Source: Nocardioides mangrovi (GTDB taxonomy: Bacteria > Actinomycetota > Actinomycetes > Propionibacteriales > Nocardioidaceae). From it: DNA of 64,000 nucleotides. The position numbers were made by a program, and so were the translations under genes. Shown here one piece after another: positions 42,552 through 55,450 of this stretch. Each line of letters starts with the position of its first letter. The first letter of the stretch is position 1. The stretch is taken from assembly GCF_020073815.1 (NCBI RefSeq), contig NZ_JAIQZJ010000004.1, positions 1-64,000 of the forward strand, given 5' to 3'. The notes under the pieces are model-generated. The model was not told the origin of the DNA. It saw nothing but the letters and a program-made list of their open reading frames with translations, and made no database searches.

Positions 42552-42989
42552 ATGGAGCCCGACGTCCTCGATTTCACCGACTACGACACCCGCCTCGGCG
42601 CCTACGCCGTGATCGTCCGCGACGGCCACGTGCTGCTCGCGCTGTGGAACGAGCCGACGGTGCCGACCTGGACGCTGCCCGGCGGCGGTGTCGAGCTGGA
42701 CGAGTCGCCCGAGCAGGCGGCCGTCCGGGAGGTGCGCGAGGAGACCGGGTACGACGTCGAGCTCGGCGCCCTGCTGGGCGTGGACACGTTCGTGATGACC
42801 CCCGAGCAGCGGTTCGAGCCGGTGGGGAGGCGGCCGCAGAAGAACGTGCGGGTGTTCTACGCGGCGACCGTGGTCGGCGGCGAGCTGCGCGACGAGGTCG
42901 ACGGGTCGACCGACGAGGCGCGATGGATCCCGCTGGCCGACGTACCGGGGCTGGTGCGGGAGCCGATGGTGTCCCGCTACGTCGGCTGA
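42552..42989 (+). CDS. NUDIX hydrolase
   Basis: 145 residues. The NUDIX box runs from GGGVELDESPEQAA (near 40) through VREVREETGY, matching G-x5-E-x7-R-E-U-x-E-E-x-G-U. It cleaves a nucleoside diphosphate linked to another group; the substrate is unknown. ATG 42552, with a 38-bp gap to the divergent aldo/keto reductase gene. Confidence 0.9.
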   Translation: MEPDVLDFTDYDTRLGAYAVIVRDGHVLLALWNEPTVPTWTLPGGGVELDESPEQAAVREVREETGYDVELGALLGVDTFVMTPEQRFEPVGRRPQKNVRVFYAATVVGGELRDEVDGSTDEARWIPLADVPGLVREPMVSRYVG

Positions 42990-43050
42990 GAAATTCTCGG
43001 TCGAGGCGGGAATCAACCCCGCCGTACCTTCGTTCGAGTGAGTGAGCAAA

Positions 43051-43071
43051 GTTGAGTTGATCAGACTCAAC
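43051..43071. promoter_or_regulatory. HAIR (HspR-binding) element upstream of dnaK
   Basis: GTTGAGT, 7-nt spacer, ACTCAAC: a perfect inverted repeat matching the HAIR consensus CTTGAGT-N7-ACTCAAG apart from the outermost base pair. It lies 73 bp before the dnaK ATG. HspR, encoded at the end of the same operon, should repress here with DnaK as co-repressor (known in Streptomyces and Mycobacterium). Confidence 0.9.
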
Positions 43072-43144
43072 TAATTTGTCAGACTCAGGTCCGCGGCGCA
43101 CGATGGCCGCGAACGAACCAGACTTTTTCGGAGGTAGCAGGACC

Positions 43145-44994
<1,850 letters not shown>

Positions 44995-44998
<4 letters not shown>

Positions 44999-45540
44999 CC
45001 GAGCCGTCCCAGGACGAGCAGCTCATCCCCGAGCCCGCACCGACGCCGGAGGAGCAGGACACCCCTGCTCCTCCGGCGGAGGGCTCCGTCGCGGACGGGG
45101 CGGCCGAGGTCGACGAGACCGACGCACGGGTCGCCGAGCTGACCAACGACCTCCAGCGTCTGCAGGCCGAGTTCGTCAACTACAAGCGCCGCGTCGAGCG
45201 GGACCGCGAGCTGATCAAGCAGAACGCGACGTACACCGCGCTCGCGCCGATCGTCGAGGTCCTCGACACCGTCGACCGGGCCCGCGAGCACGGCGACCTG
45301 GACCCTGGCTTCCAGGCGGTCGCCGACCAGCTCGAGCGGGTCGTCGCCGGCGTCGGGCTGACCAAGTTCGGCACCGCGGGCGACGCGTTCGACCCGACCA
45401 TCCACGAGGCACTCTCGCACATCGGCGAGGACCCCGAGGTCGCGGTGACCACCTGCAAGGTGATCGCCAAGGCGGGCTACCGGATCGGCGACCGCGTCGT
45501 GCGCGCGGCGCAGGTCCTCGTCGTCGACCCGGCGAGCTGA
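44995..45540 (+). CDS. grpE: Nucleotide exchange factor GrpE
   Basis: 181 residues. An acidic, Pro/Glu-rich N-terminus is followed by a coiled coil ([20 protein letters not shown] near 50) and the C-terminal beta domain ([20 protein letters not shown] and [16 protein letters not shown]). It releases ADP from DnaK. The GTG start overlaps the dnaK stop by 4 nt. Confidence 0.96.
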
Positions 45541-45604
45541 CCACGACCGCCACCACCACGACCACCACGAACCTCAGGAACGAGCACGGGAAGGGAGGTG
45601 CGCG

Positions 45605-46795
45605 ATGAGCACCACCGACGGAGTTCGCGCCGACTGGGCGCAGAAGGACTTCTACGCCGAGCTGGGCGTGTCCAAGGACGCGACGGCCGACGAGATCAAG
45701 AAGGCCTACCGCAGGCTCGCGCGCGCCAACCACCCGGACTCCAACCCGGGTGACACCGCCAAGCACGACAAGTTCAAGGCGGTCGCCGAGGCCTACGACG
45801 TCGTCGGCGACGCCGACAAGCGGAAGAAGTACGACGAGGTCCGCTCGCTCTATGCCTCCGGGGGCTTCCCGGGCGGCTTCGGCGGCGGCTTCGGCGGCCA
45901 GGGCGGCCAGGGCGGCCAGGGCATCAACCTGGAGGACCTGCTCCGCGACCGCGGCGGCGCGGGCGGCGGTGGCTTCGGCGACATGTTCGGCGACCTCTTC
46001 GGAGGTGGCCGGGCGGGCCGCGGTCGACGTACCCGGGCCCAGAAGGGCGCGGACGTCGAGACGACGGCCACGATCAGCTTCACCGACGCCATCGACGGCG
46101 TGACCGTGGCGTTGCGGCTCTCCTCGGAGTCCGCCTGCCCCGACTGCAAGGGCACCGGCGGCAAGCCCGGCACCAAGCCGCACGTGTGTCCCGAGTGCGA
46201 GGGCGCCGGCTTCGTCGTGGCGTCGGCCGGCGGCGCGTTCGCGATCAACGAGACCTGCCCGATGTGCGGCGGTCGCCAGCTCGTCTACGACGAGGCCTGC
46301 CCGACCTGCCACGGCAGCGGCCGCGGCACCTCGTCGCGGACCATCCAGGCGCGCATCCCCGCCGGCGTGAAGGACGGCCAGCGGATCCGGCTGCGCGGCA
46401 AGGGCGGCCCGGGCGACAACGGCGGCCCCGCCGGCGACCTCTACGTCACCGTGAAGGTCTCCGGGCACCGGCTCTTCGGCCGCAAGGACGACAACCTCAC
46501 CCTGGACGTCCCCGTCTCCTTCGACGAGCTCGTGCTCGGCGCGGAGATCAAGATCCCGACGCTCGGTGGCGCGCCGGTGACCCTCAAGGTCCCGGCCGGC
46601 ACCCCCAACGGGCGCACCTTCCGGGTGCGGGGACGCGGGGCGACCAAGGCCGACGGCACCAAGGGCGACCTGCTCGCGACCGTCGAGGTCCAGGTGCCGG
46701 CGTCGGTCGAGGGTCCGGCCCGCGAGGCGATCGAGGCCTACCGCGCCGCGATGGCCGGCAAGCCGCTCCGCTCGAAGCTCTTCGAGGACGCTTGA
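45605..46795 (+). CDS. dnaJ: Chaperone DnaJ
   Basis: 396 residues. J domain with KDFYAELGVSKDATADEIKK near 14 and HPDSNP in place of the usual HPD-loop surroundings (HPD kept). The Gly-rich region is near 85-120. Four CxxCxGxG-type zinc motifs follow (CPDCKGTGG, CPECEGAGF, CPMCGGRQL, CPTCHGSGR), then the two C-terminal beta domains. It delivers clients to DnaK. A 64-nt spacer with GGGAGG precedes the ATG. Confidence 0.97.
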   Translation: MSTTDGVRADWAQKDFYAELGVSKDATADEIKKAYRRLARANHPDSNPGDTAKHDKFKAVAEAYDVVGDADKRKKYDEVRSLYASGGFPGGFGGGFGGQGGQGGQGINLEDLLRDRGGAGGGGFGDMFGDLFGGGRAGRGRRTRAQKGADVETTATISFTDAIDGVTVALRLSSESACPDCKGTGGKPGTKPHVCPECEGAGFVVASAGGAFAINETCPMCGGRQLVYDEACPTCHGSGRGTSSRTIQARIPAGVKDGQRIRLRGKGGPGDNGGPAGDLYVTVKVSGHRLFGRKDDNLTLDVPVSFDELVLGAEIKIPTLGGAPVTLKVPAGTPNGRTFRVRGRGATKADGTKGDLLATVEVQVPASVEGPAREAIEAYRAAMAGKPLRSKLFEDA

Positions 46796-46861
46796 TGACT
46801 GCGCCGTCCCGCCCCATGGCCGGCTGCGCGACGCGCCGCGGGCGGGAAGGCGAGGTCTGAC

Positions 46862-47305
46862 ATGCCCGGCCGTCCGCCCTTCGAGCCGCCGTCGCCGGAG
46901 GCTGCGGTCTACGTGATCAGCGTGGCCGCCGAGCTGAGCGGCCTGCACCCCCAGACGCTGCGCACCTACGAGCGGATGGGGCTGATCACGCCCGGCCGCA
47001 CCGGCGGCGGGGGCCGGCGCTACTCCCACCAGGACATCGAGCTGCTCCGGGAGATCTCCGACCTCACCTCGTCCGGCATCGGCATCGAGGGGGTCCGGAG
47101 GATCCTCGAGCTCGAGCACCGCGTGCTCGCGCTCGCGCAGCGCAACGAGGAGCTCCAGGCGGAGCTCGCCGCCACCCGCGAGGCGCTGCGCCAGGCGGCC
47201 CAGGCCGCCCAGGCGCGGCGTACCGACGGCGCCGGCAACAAGCTGCCGGTGCTGCGCGGCCCCGACCCGGGGCAGTCCGTGGTCGTCTGGCGCCGCGGGC
47301 GCTGA
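46862..47305 (+). CDS. hspR: Heat-shock repressor HspR (MerR family)
   Basis: 147 residues. The MerR-type winged helix VISVAAELSGLHPQTLRTYE near 18 is followed by GLITPGRTGGGGRRYSHQDI, and the tail is rich in Ala/Gln coiled coil, ending QSVVVWRRGR. It represses HAIR-containing promoters: here dnaK (43051) and clpB (48111). Last gene of the dnaK operon, a classic feedback loop. Confidence 0.95.
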   Translation: MPGRPPFEPPSPEAAVYVISVAAELSGLHPQTLRTYERMGLITPGRTGGGGRRYSHQDIELLREISDLTSSGIGIEGVRRILELEHRVLALAQRNEELQAELAATREALRQAAQAAQARRTDGAGNKLPVLRGPDPGQSVVVWRRGR

Positions 47306-47311
47306 CCGCGC

Positions 47312-47336
47312 CACCTGCCCGCGCGAGCGGCGGGTG
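47312..47336 (+). terminator. Possible terminator after hspR
   Basis: CACCTGCCCGC and GCGGCGGGTG form an imperfect stem around a short GCGA loop, 6 nt after the hspR stop. The pairing has mismatches, so it is a weak call. Confidence 0.35.
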
Positions 47337-47368
47337 TCGGATCGGACGCACCGGGTAGGTGTCCGGCC

Positions 47369-47532
47369 ATGGTGGTCTCGGACTCCTCCTCCCTCTCGTC
47401 CGCGCTCGCCGAGGCCTTCGTCCGCGCCGACGTCGTGGTCCGACGGGTCGGGGACAGCGACCCGCCCGCCTCCTGGTCGCGGACGCGGTCGCGCAGGTGC
47501 GGGCCGAGGTGGTGACGCTCGGTGGCCGCTGA
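47369..47532 (+). pseudogene. Small ORF with apparent frameshift
   Basis: From ATG 47369 the frame reads MVVSDSSSLSSALAEAFVRA and on to VVVRRVGDSDP, after which it becomes Arg/Ser-rich and stops at about codon 49. In the frame one base earlier, the following bases read ARLLVADAVAQVRAEVVTLG and GR before a stop at 47530-47532. Joined, the halves make a sensible ~54-residue helical protein. One missing base near 47460 (or a sequencing error, or programmed shift) would explain this. The joined stop would overlap the start of the next gene, as genes here often do. Confidence 0.45.
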
Positions 47533-48082
47533 CCGGGTCCGCGTGCCGGCGCTGCTCAGCCGCGAGCGGACCATGTGGGTCTCGGTCGCGGCCGCAGTCG
47601 TCGGAGCCGTCGCCGTCCTCGCGTACGTCGGCGCCACCCAGCCCGCCAACCTTCCCTTCGTCGTGGCGGTCGCGGTCCTGCTCGTGGTCGCCCTCGTCTT
47701 CGTCGCCGGCCGGCGCACCTGGGTCGACCGGGCCCGGGGGGCGGTCGTCCGGGAGATCGTCTTCGTGCCGCGCGGGCCGGTGACCTGGGCCGACGCCGAG
47801 CGGGTGGCGTTCACGAGGAACCACGCCGGTGCCCTGCTGCTCGAGGTGCGCGGCGCGGGCCGGCGTACCTCCCTCTACCTACCGCTCCTGGCCGTCGACA
47901 TCGGCGGCGACCGCTGCCAGGACCCGGCCTTCCTGCGCGTGCTCGCCGACGAGGTCGCGCGGTGGGCACCGTCCCGGGCGAGCGTGGCCGACCAGCTGCG
48001 GACGCAGGCCGACCACCTCGACGCGGGCGGCGACGTCCGCTCCTCGCCGCTCGCCCGGCGGCTCTCCACGCGTGGCTCGTGA
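47522..48082 (+). CDS. Membrane protein, unknown
   Basis: 186 residues, GTG start. Two membrane helices near the N-terminus (MWVSVAAAVVGAVAVLAYVG and LPFVVAVAVLLVVALVFVAG), then a cytoplasmic domain beginning TWVDRARGAVVREIVFVPRG and containing a PH-like set of beta strands. No family recognised. It lies between hspR and clpB. Confidence 0.65.
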   Translation: MAADRVRVPALLSRERTMWVSVAAAVVGAVAVLAYVGATQPANLPFVVAVAVLLVVALVFVAGRRTWVDRARGAVVREIVFVPRGPVTWADAERVAFTRNHAGALLLEVRGAGRRTSLYLPLLAVDIGGDRCQDPAFLRVLADEVARWAPSRASVADQLRTQADHLDAGGDVRSSPLARRLSTRGS

Positions 48083-48110
48083 CGCCCAAGGGCTTGCGAA
48101 AATTCTCCAA

Positions 48111-48131
48111 GTTGAGTGGAATGCACTCAAC
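48111..48131. promoter_or_regulatory. HAIR (HspR-binding) element upstream of clpB
   Basis: GTTGAGT, 7-nt spacer (GGAATGC), ACTCAAC: the same perfect arms as the dnaK site, 74 bp before the clpB ATG, nearly the same distance as at dnaK. Confidence 0.9.
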
Positions 48132-48205
48132 TTTAATGAGGTTGTACGAGTGAGGCCACCAGTCCCCGGTGGCCGACCCGTACGTTCACCAGGAGAATCA
48201 CGCCC

Positions 48206-50800
<2,595 letters not shown>

Positions 50801-50812
50801 GTTAATGGCGGC

Positions 50813-51934
50813 GTGACCGAGACCCGCCCCCGTCCGCGCCAGGTGACCCTGGCCGCGTGGCTGATCATGGGCGGGTCGATCGCGGTCGTGCTGCTCGTCT
50901 TCGACCGGCTCACGGGGCTCCAGACGCTGGAGACCCGGGAGTCGGTCGAGTCGTTCCTGTCCGAGCCTCCCGGCTCGGACCTCGGGGTCGGCGTCGACGG
51001 CGTGCTGTCGGTGATCCGGACCCTCGGGATGGTCGCGGCCGGCTGCGCGACGGCCGCCGCGATCCTCGGCTACCAGGTCCTCCGCCGCAGCCGGAGCGCC
51101 CGGCTCGCGGTCACCGTTCTCGCCGTGCCGCTCTTCGTCGCGGGCATGGTCACCGGCGGCTTCGTCCCGGCGCTGGTGGCCGCCTCGGCGCTGATGCTGT
51201 GGCTGCAGCCGGCGCGCGACTGGTTCAGCGACAACCCGCCCGTGCGCGAGGCCCCGGCTCCTCCGGTCGCCCCGCCGATGCCGTCCGTGCCGCCGGCCTT
51301 CCGGGCGCCGCCGCCCGGCGCGCAGCCGCCGGCACCGCCGTCGCACCCCGGCCTCCCGCCGCGCGTCTGGCCGGCGCCGTACGCCGGCACCCCCGGCGAC
51401 GCGTCGGCGCCGCGCCCGTCCGCCGTGGTGTGGTCGTGCGTCCTCACCTGGATCTGCACCGGGGTGACCGCCGCCGGTGCGGGGATCAGTGCGCTCGCCT
51501 TCGCGCTCGAGCCGGACCTCATCCTCGACGAGGCCCGGCGGCAGAGCCCCGAGCTCGCCGACCGGGGGATCACCGACACGATGCTGATGACCACCACCTA
51601 CGTGATGCTCGGCTTCGTCGTCGCGTGGTGCCTCGCCGCGGCCACGCTGGCGGTCCTCACCTTCCGCCGGATCGGCTGGGCCCGCATCGTCCTGGTCGTC
51701 TCGGCGTCGGTCACCATCGCGGTCAGCCTGCTCGGGACCGCCATGGGCGGCTTCCTGCTCGTGCTCCCGCTGCTCGCGTCGGTGGTCACGGTGGCGTTCC
51801 TGCTGCGCCCCGACGTCCGGGACTACCCCGCCGACAGGTCGGCCGCCGCCAGGCGGCGCAGGCCCTCCTCGATCACCCCGGTGTCCTTGCAGAAGGCCCA
51901 GCGCACCAGGTGCCGGCCCGCGTCGGAGTCGTAG
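50813..51934 (+). CDS. Multi-pass membrane protein, unknown
   Basis: 373 residues, GTG start. Three N-terminal helices, a Pro-rich cytoplasmic linker (~145-195, with PPSHPGLPPRVWPAPYAG), then three or four more helices (CVLTWICTGVTAAGAGISAL, VMLGFVVAWCLAAATLAVLT, IVLVVSASVTIAVSLLGTAM). The last ~37 residues after LRPDVRDYPAD are encoded opposite the end of the aminotransferase gene and look random and Arg-rich. Starts 12 nt after clpB. No family recognised. Confidence 0.65.
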   Translation: MTETRPRPRQVTLAAWLIMGGSIAVVLLVFDRLTGLQTLETRESVESFLSEPPGSDLGVGVDGVLSVIRTLGMVAAGCATAAAILGYQVLRRSRSARLAVTVLAVPLFVAGMVTGGFVPALVAASALMLWLQPARDWFSDNPPVREAPAPPVAPPMPSVPPAFRAPPPGAQPPAPPSHPGLPPRVWPAPYAGTPGDASAPRPSAVVWSCVLTWICTGVTAAGAGISALAFALEPDLILDEARRQSPELADRGITDTMLMTTTYVMLGFVVAWCLAAATLAVLTFRRIGWARIVLVVSASVTIAVSLLGTAMGGFLLVLPLLASVVTVAFLLRPDVRDYPADRSAAARRRRPSSITPVSLQKAQRTRCRPASES

Positions 51935-52980
51935 AAGCCCTGGGTCGGGATCGCGACGACGCCGGCCCGCTCGGGGAGGGCGAGGCAGAAGGCGGTGCCG
52001 TCGGCCCAGCCGAGCGGTGCGATGTCGGTGGTCGCGAAGTAGGTGCCCTCGGGCACCCGCACGTCGAGGCCGATCCCGGCCAGACCGTCGCAGAGCAGGT
52101 CGCGGCGGGCGCGCAGGTCGGCGGCGAGCGCCCGCGGGAAGTCCGGCTCCTCGTCGAGGGCGAAGGCCACCGCCGGCTGCAGGGGCGAGCCCGAGGTGAA
52201 GGTCAGCCACTGCTTGGCGGCGAGCACGGCGCCGACCAGCGCCGCCGGCCCGGTCGCCCAGCCGACCTTCCAGCCCGTGAACGAGTAGGACTTCCCGGCG
52301 CTGGACAGGGTGAGCGTGCGCTCGAACATGCCCGGGAGCGTCGCGAGCGGGACGTGCTCGGCGCCGTCGTAGGTCAGGTGCTCGTAGACCTCGTCGGTGA
52401 TCACGACGAGGTCGTGCTCGATCGCGACGTCCGCGACGGCCTGGAGCTCGGCCCGCGTGAGCACCGTCCCGGTCGGGTTGTGCGGTGAGTTGAGCAGCAC
52501 GAAGCGGGTGCGTGGCGTGACGGCTGCCCGCAGCTCGTCGGCGTCCAGCCGGAAGTGTGGAGACCGCAGCGTGACGGGGCGTCGTACGCCGCCCGCCATC
52601 TGGATCATCGCGGTGTACGAGTCGTAGTAGGGCTCGAGCACGACCACCTCGTCGCCCGGGTCGACCAGCCCGAGGAGTGCGGCCGCGATCGCCTCGGTGC
52701 AGCCGGTGGTCACCACGACCTGGCTGTCGGGGTCGAGCTCGATCCCGTAGTGGCGCAGCTGGTGCCGCGCGACCGCCTGGCGGAGTGCGGGGAGACCGGG
52801 GCCGGGGGCGTACTGGTTGGCGCCGCTCTCGAGCGCGTGGACCGCGCGGGCGATGACCTCGGGAGGTCCGTCGACGTCCGGGAAGCCCTGGCCGAGGTTG
52901 ACCGACTGGGTGCGGACCGCGAGGGCCGACATCTCGGAGAAGACCGTCGGCGGGATGCCCTCGAGGCGGTGCGCGAGCAT
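51823..52980 (-). CDS. Class I/II pyridoxal phosphate aminotransferase
   Basis: 385 residues. Fold-type I motifs: NQYAPGPGLPALRQAVARHQ near 55, NSPHNPTG near 164, DEVYEHLTYDG near 197 and the PLP-binding Lys in SSAGKSYSFTGWKVGWATG near 231. Closest in style to YbdL/methionine aminotransferase or N-succinyldiaminopimelate aminotransferase (DapC-like). The substrate cannot be settled from sequence alone. Convergent with the membrane-protein gene, overlapping it by 112 nt; divergent from pyrE. Confidence 0.9.
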   Translation of the reverse strand: MLAHRLEGIPPTVFSEMSALAVRTQSVNLGQGFPDVDGPPEVIARAVHALESGANQYAPGPGLPALRQAVARHQLRHYGIELDPDSQVVVTTGCTEAIAAALLGLVDPGDEVVVLEPYYDSYTAMIQMAGGVRRPVTLRSPHFRLDADELRAAVTPRTRFVLLNSPHNPTGTVLTRAELQAVADVAIEHDLVVITDEVYEHLTYDGAEHVPLATLPGMFERTLTLSSAGKSYSFTGWKVGWATGPAALVGAVLAAKQWLTFTSGSPLQPAVAFALDEEPDFPRALAADLRARRDLLCDGLAGIGLDVRVPEGTYFATTDIAPLGWADGTAFCLALPERAGVVAIPTQGFYDSDAGRHLVRWAFCKDTGVIEEGLRRLAAADLSAG

Positions 52981-53012
52981 GGGCCGACAGTAGCGCCGAT
53001 AGTCTCTGGGTC

Positions 53013-53537
53013 GTGGACGAGACGCTCGCAGCCGACATCGACGCCCTCTGCCGACTGACCGGGGAGTTCACGCTCCGCTCGGGTCAGCAGGCGACCGAGT
53101 ACTTCGACAAGTACCTCTTCGAGTCCGACCCGGGCCTGCTGCTCCGGGTCGCCCGCGAGATGGTCGGGCTGCTCCCGTCCGACACCGACCTCCTCGGCGG
53201 GCTCGAGCTCGGCGGCGTCCCGATCGCCACGATGGTCAGCAGCCTCACCGGCCGGCCGGCGCTCTTCGTGCGCAAGAAGGCCAAGGAGTACGGCACCTGC
53301 AAGCTGGCGGAGGGCCCGGACGTCGCGGGCCGCCGGGTCACGCTCATCGAGGACGTGATCACCACCGGCGGCGCCGTACGCGACGCGACGAACGCGCTGC
53401 GTGCCGCCGGGGCGACCGTCGAGGTCGTGGTCTGCGCGATCGACCGCAGCCCGGCAGACCAGAACCCGCTCGCCGACGTCGGCCTCGAGGTCCGCCCGGT
53501 CCTCACCAAGGCCGAGCTGGACGCCGTACGCGGCTGA
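53013..53537 (+). CDS. pyrE: Orotate phosphoribosyltransferase PyrE
   Basis: 174 residues, GTG start (MDETLAADIDALCRLTGEFT). LRSGQQATEYFDKYLFESDP near 22 and the PRPP-binding loop VTLIEDVITTGGAV near 108 identify it, with the KKAKEYGT catalytic-loop region near 88. Converts orotate and PRPP to OMP in pyrimidine synthesis. Its place between ClpB and SpoU methyltransferase genes resembles mycobacteria. Confidence 0.94.
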   Translation: MDETLAADIDALCRLTGEFTLRSGQQATEYFDKYLFESDPGLLLRVAREMVGLLPSDTDLLGGLELGGVPIATMVSSLTGRPALFVRKKAKEYGTCKLAEGPDVAGRRVTLIEDVITTGGAVRDATNALRAAGATVEVVVCAIDRSPADQNPLADVGLEVRPVLTKAELDAVRG

Positions 53538-53540
53538 CCG

Positions 53541-54281
53541 TCAGGGCTTCTCGCTGGCCTCGACCCGCGTCGGCAGCTCGAGGTCGGTGGTGATCTTCAT
53601 TCGGCGGTGCTGGCGACGCTTCTTGATCGCCTCGTAGCCGATCGGGACCACGGTGAAGGCCAGGATCACGATCGTCACGTAGTCGATGTTCTCGCCCAGC
53701 CACGGGAACGCGGCGCCGAGGAAGTAGCCGAGCAGGGTGATGCTGACGACCCACAGCCCGGCGCCGATCGCGCTCCAGGTGAAGAAGCGCCGGCGCTCCA
53801 TGAGGGTGACGCCCGCGACCACGGTGATGTAGGTCCGCACGAACGGCACGAACCGGCCGATCACGAGCGCCTTGCTGCCGTGGCGGTCGAAGAAGGCGCT
53901 GGTGCTGTCGAGGTACTTGCGCTTGATGATCGCGCCGTCGCGCTCGTAGAGCGGCGGCCCGATCTTGCGGCCTATCTCGTAGCCGACGACGTTCCCGAGG
54001 AACGCCGCCGCGGTGAGCATCAGGATCGCGAGGACCAGCTCCACGGGTTCGTTCTCGATCCCGAGGACGGAGTAGCCGGTGGCGTTGCTGCCCGCGATGA
54101 AGAGGCCCAGCGCGAAGAGCAGGGTGTCGCCGGGGAGGAAGGGGAAGAAGAGCCCGCACTCGACGAAGACGATCGCGAGAGCGAGCCAGATGAAGGCGGA
54201 ACCGTACTCGTGCTGCAGCCACTCGGGATCGAGCCACTTGATGCCGAAGATCAGTGGCTCCACCGGCAGCACTGAGGTCAC
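53541..54281 (-). CDS. DedA family membrane protein
   Basis: 246 residues, five to six membrane helices. The DedA signature is seen in FPFLPGDTLLFALGLF near 47 and FFDRHGSKALVIGRFVPFVR near 128, then TYITVVAGVTLMERRRFFTW. Members flip undecaprenyl phosphate or other lipids across the inner membrane. GTG start with AAGGGG before it. It ends 3 nt after the convergent pyrE. Confidence 0.92.
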   Translation of the reverse strand: MTSVLPVEPLIFGIKWLDPEWLQHEYGSAFIWLALAIVFVECGLFFPFLPGDTLLFALGLFIAGSNATGYSVLGIENEPVELVLAILMLTAAAFLGNVVGYEIGRKIGPPLYERDGAIIKRKYLDSTSAFFDRHGSKALVIGRFVPFVRTYITVVAGVTLMERRRFFTWSAIGAGLWVVSITLLGYFLGAAFPWLGENIDYVTIVILAFTVVPIGYEAIKKRRQHRRMKITTDLELPTRVEASEKP

Positions 54282-54361
54282 CCCTTCACGATACCTGCCG
54301 GGTCCGCATCGCGAGCCGTGATCCCAGGCCTCGCCCCGGCCGTTCGCCTACCGTTTGGCCC

Positions 54362-55027
54362 GTGGACCCTCGCGCGCCGTACGACCCGATGCCCCACGGG
54401 CCCGCCGAGGTCGGGGTCGGCCCCTGGGTGGGACCGTGGCCGGAGGGGCCGCAGTACGACGCGCAGCTGCTCGCCGAGGGCGACCGGCGCAACGTGGTGG
54501 ACCGCTACCGCTACTGGACGATGGAGGCGATCGTCGCCGACCTCGACACCCGCCGCCACGACTTCCACGTCGCCATCGAGAACTGGCAGCACGACTTCAA
54601 CATCGGCACCGTCGTGCGGTCCGCGAACGCGTTCCTGGCCGCCGAGGTGCACATCGTCGGCAACCGGCGGTGGAACCGGCGCGGGGCGATGGTCACCGAC
54701 CGCTACCAGCACGTCCGGCACCACCCGGACGTCGCGGAGCTCGCGGCGTACCTCCACGACCGCGGCGTCGTCCTCTACGGCGTCGACAACCTGCCGGGGT
54801 CGCTGCACCTGGAGACGACCGACCTGCCTCGCCGGGTGTGCTTCCTCTTCGGCCAGGAGGGGCCGGGGCTGTCCGAGGCGGCCCGCGAGGCCTGCGACGC
54901 GACGTTCTCGATCGCGCAGTTCGGCTCGACCCGGTCGATCAACGCCTCCGCCGCCGGCGCGATCGCGATGCACTCGTGGATCCGCCAGCACGCCGACCTG
55001 TCCGACGACGCCGCGTGGCGGGGCTAG
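54362..55027 (+). CDS. SpoU/TrmH-family RNA methyltransferase
   Basis: 221 residues from GTG 54362. A SPOUT-fold enzyme: ENWQHDFNIGTVVRSANAFL near 77 (motif 1, with N and R), FGQEGPGLSEAAREACD near 162 (motif 2), then IAQFGSTRSINASAAGAIAM near 183 (motif 3). It methylates a ribose 2'-OH in tRNA or rRNA using SAM; the target base is unknown. The N-terminal WVGPWPEGPQYDAQLLAEGD extension is typical of the actinobacterial form. Confidence 0.9.
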   Translation: MDPRAPYDPMPHGPAEVGVGPWVGPWPEGPQYDAQLLAEGDRRNVVDRYRYWTMEAIVADLDTRRHDFHVAIENWQHDFNIGTVVRSANAFLAAEVHIVGNRRWNRRGAMVTDRYQHVRHHPDVAELAAYLHDRGVVLYGVDNLPGSLHLETTDLPRRVCFLFGQEGPGLSEAAREACDATFSIAQFGSTRSINASAAGAIAMHSWIRQHADLSDDAAWRG

Positions 55028-55036
55028 ATGCCGGGG

Positions 55037-55450
55037 TCAGACCTTGCCGCGCAGGGCCGGCAGGACGTGCTCGATGAGGGGAGCCAGGTCGGACGGCAGG
55101 TCCGGGGCGGTGAGGTCGAGCCAGCGCAGCTCCTCGATCTCGGCGGCCGGCCGGACCTCGACCGGCACGGCCTCGTCGTGCTCGAAGACGGCCGCGTCGA
55201 CCAGCCACCCGTCCTCGTTGGCGGCCGCGGCGCGGAAGGTGCCGAGCGCGCGCAGCGTCGCAGGCTCGGCGACCACACCGACCTCCTCGCGGAGCTCCCG
55301 GGCGCCGGTCTCGGCCGGGGTCTCGCCGGCGTCGGGCTTCCCGCCCGGGAACATGAAGCGCGTCGTGCCCCGCTTGCGGACGGTCAGCACCCGGCCCGCC
55401 GGGTCGCGGACCACGACCGCGCTGACGCGGATCACCCGCGCGTCGGTCAC
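55037..55450 (-). CDS. NUDIX hydrolase
   Basis: 137 residues, GTG start overlapping the stop of the septum-formation gene by 4 nt. The NUDIX box runs from GGKPDAGETPAETG to ARELREEVGV near 35-58. FMFPGGK before it and WLVDAAVFEHD after it are usual for MutT-like proteins. The substrate is unknown. Confidence 0.9.
   Translation of the reverse strand: MTDARVIRVSAVVVRDPAGRVLTVRKRGTTRFMFPGGKPDAGETPAETGARELREEVGVVAEPATLRALGTFRAAAANEDGWLVDAAVFEHDEAVPVEVRPAAEIEELRWLDLTAPDLPSDLAPLIEHVLPALRGKV

Noticed and set aside
46796-46860. 21-codon ORF (MTAPSRPMAGCATRRGREGEV) between dnaJ and hspR
   Set aside because: The ATG overlaps the dnaJ stop but the peptide has no features; more likely spacer, perhaps helping translation pass to hspR.
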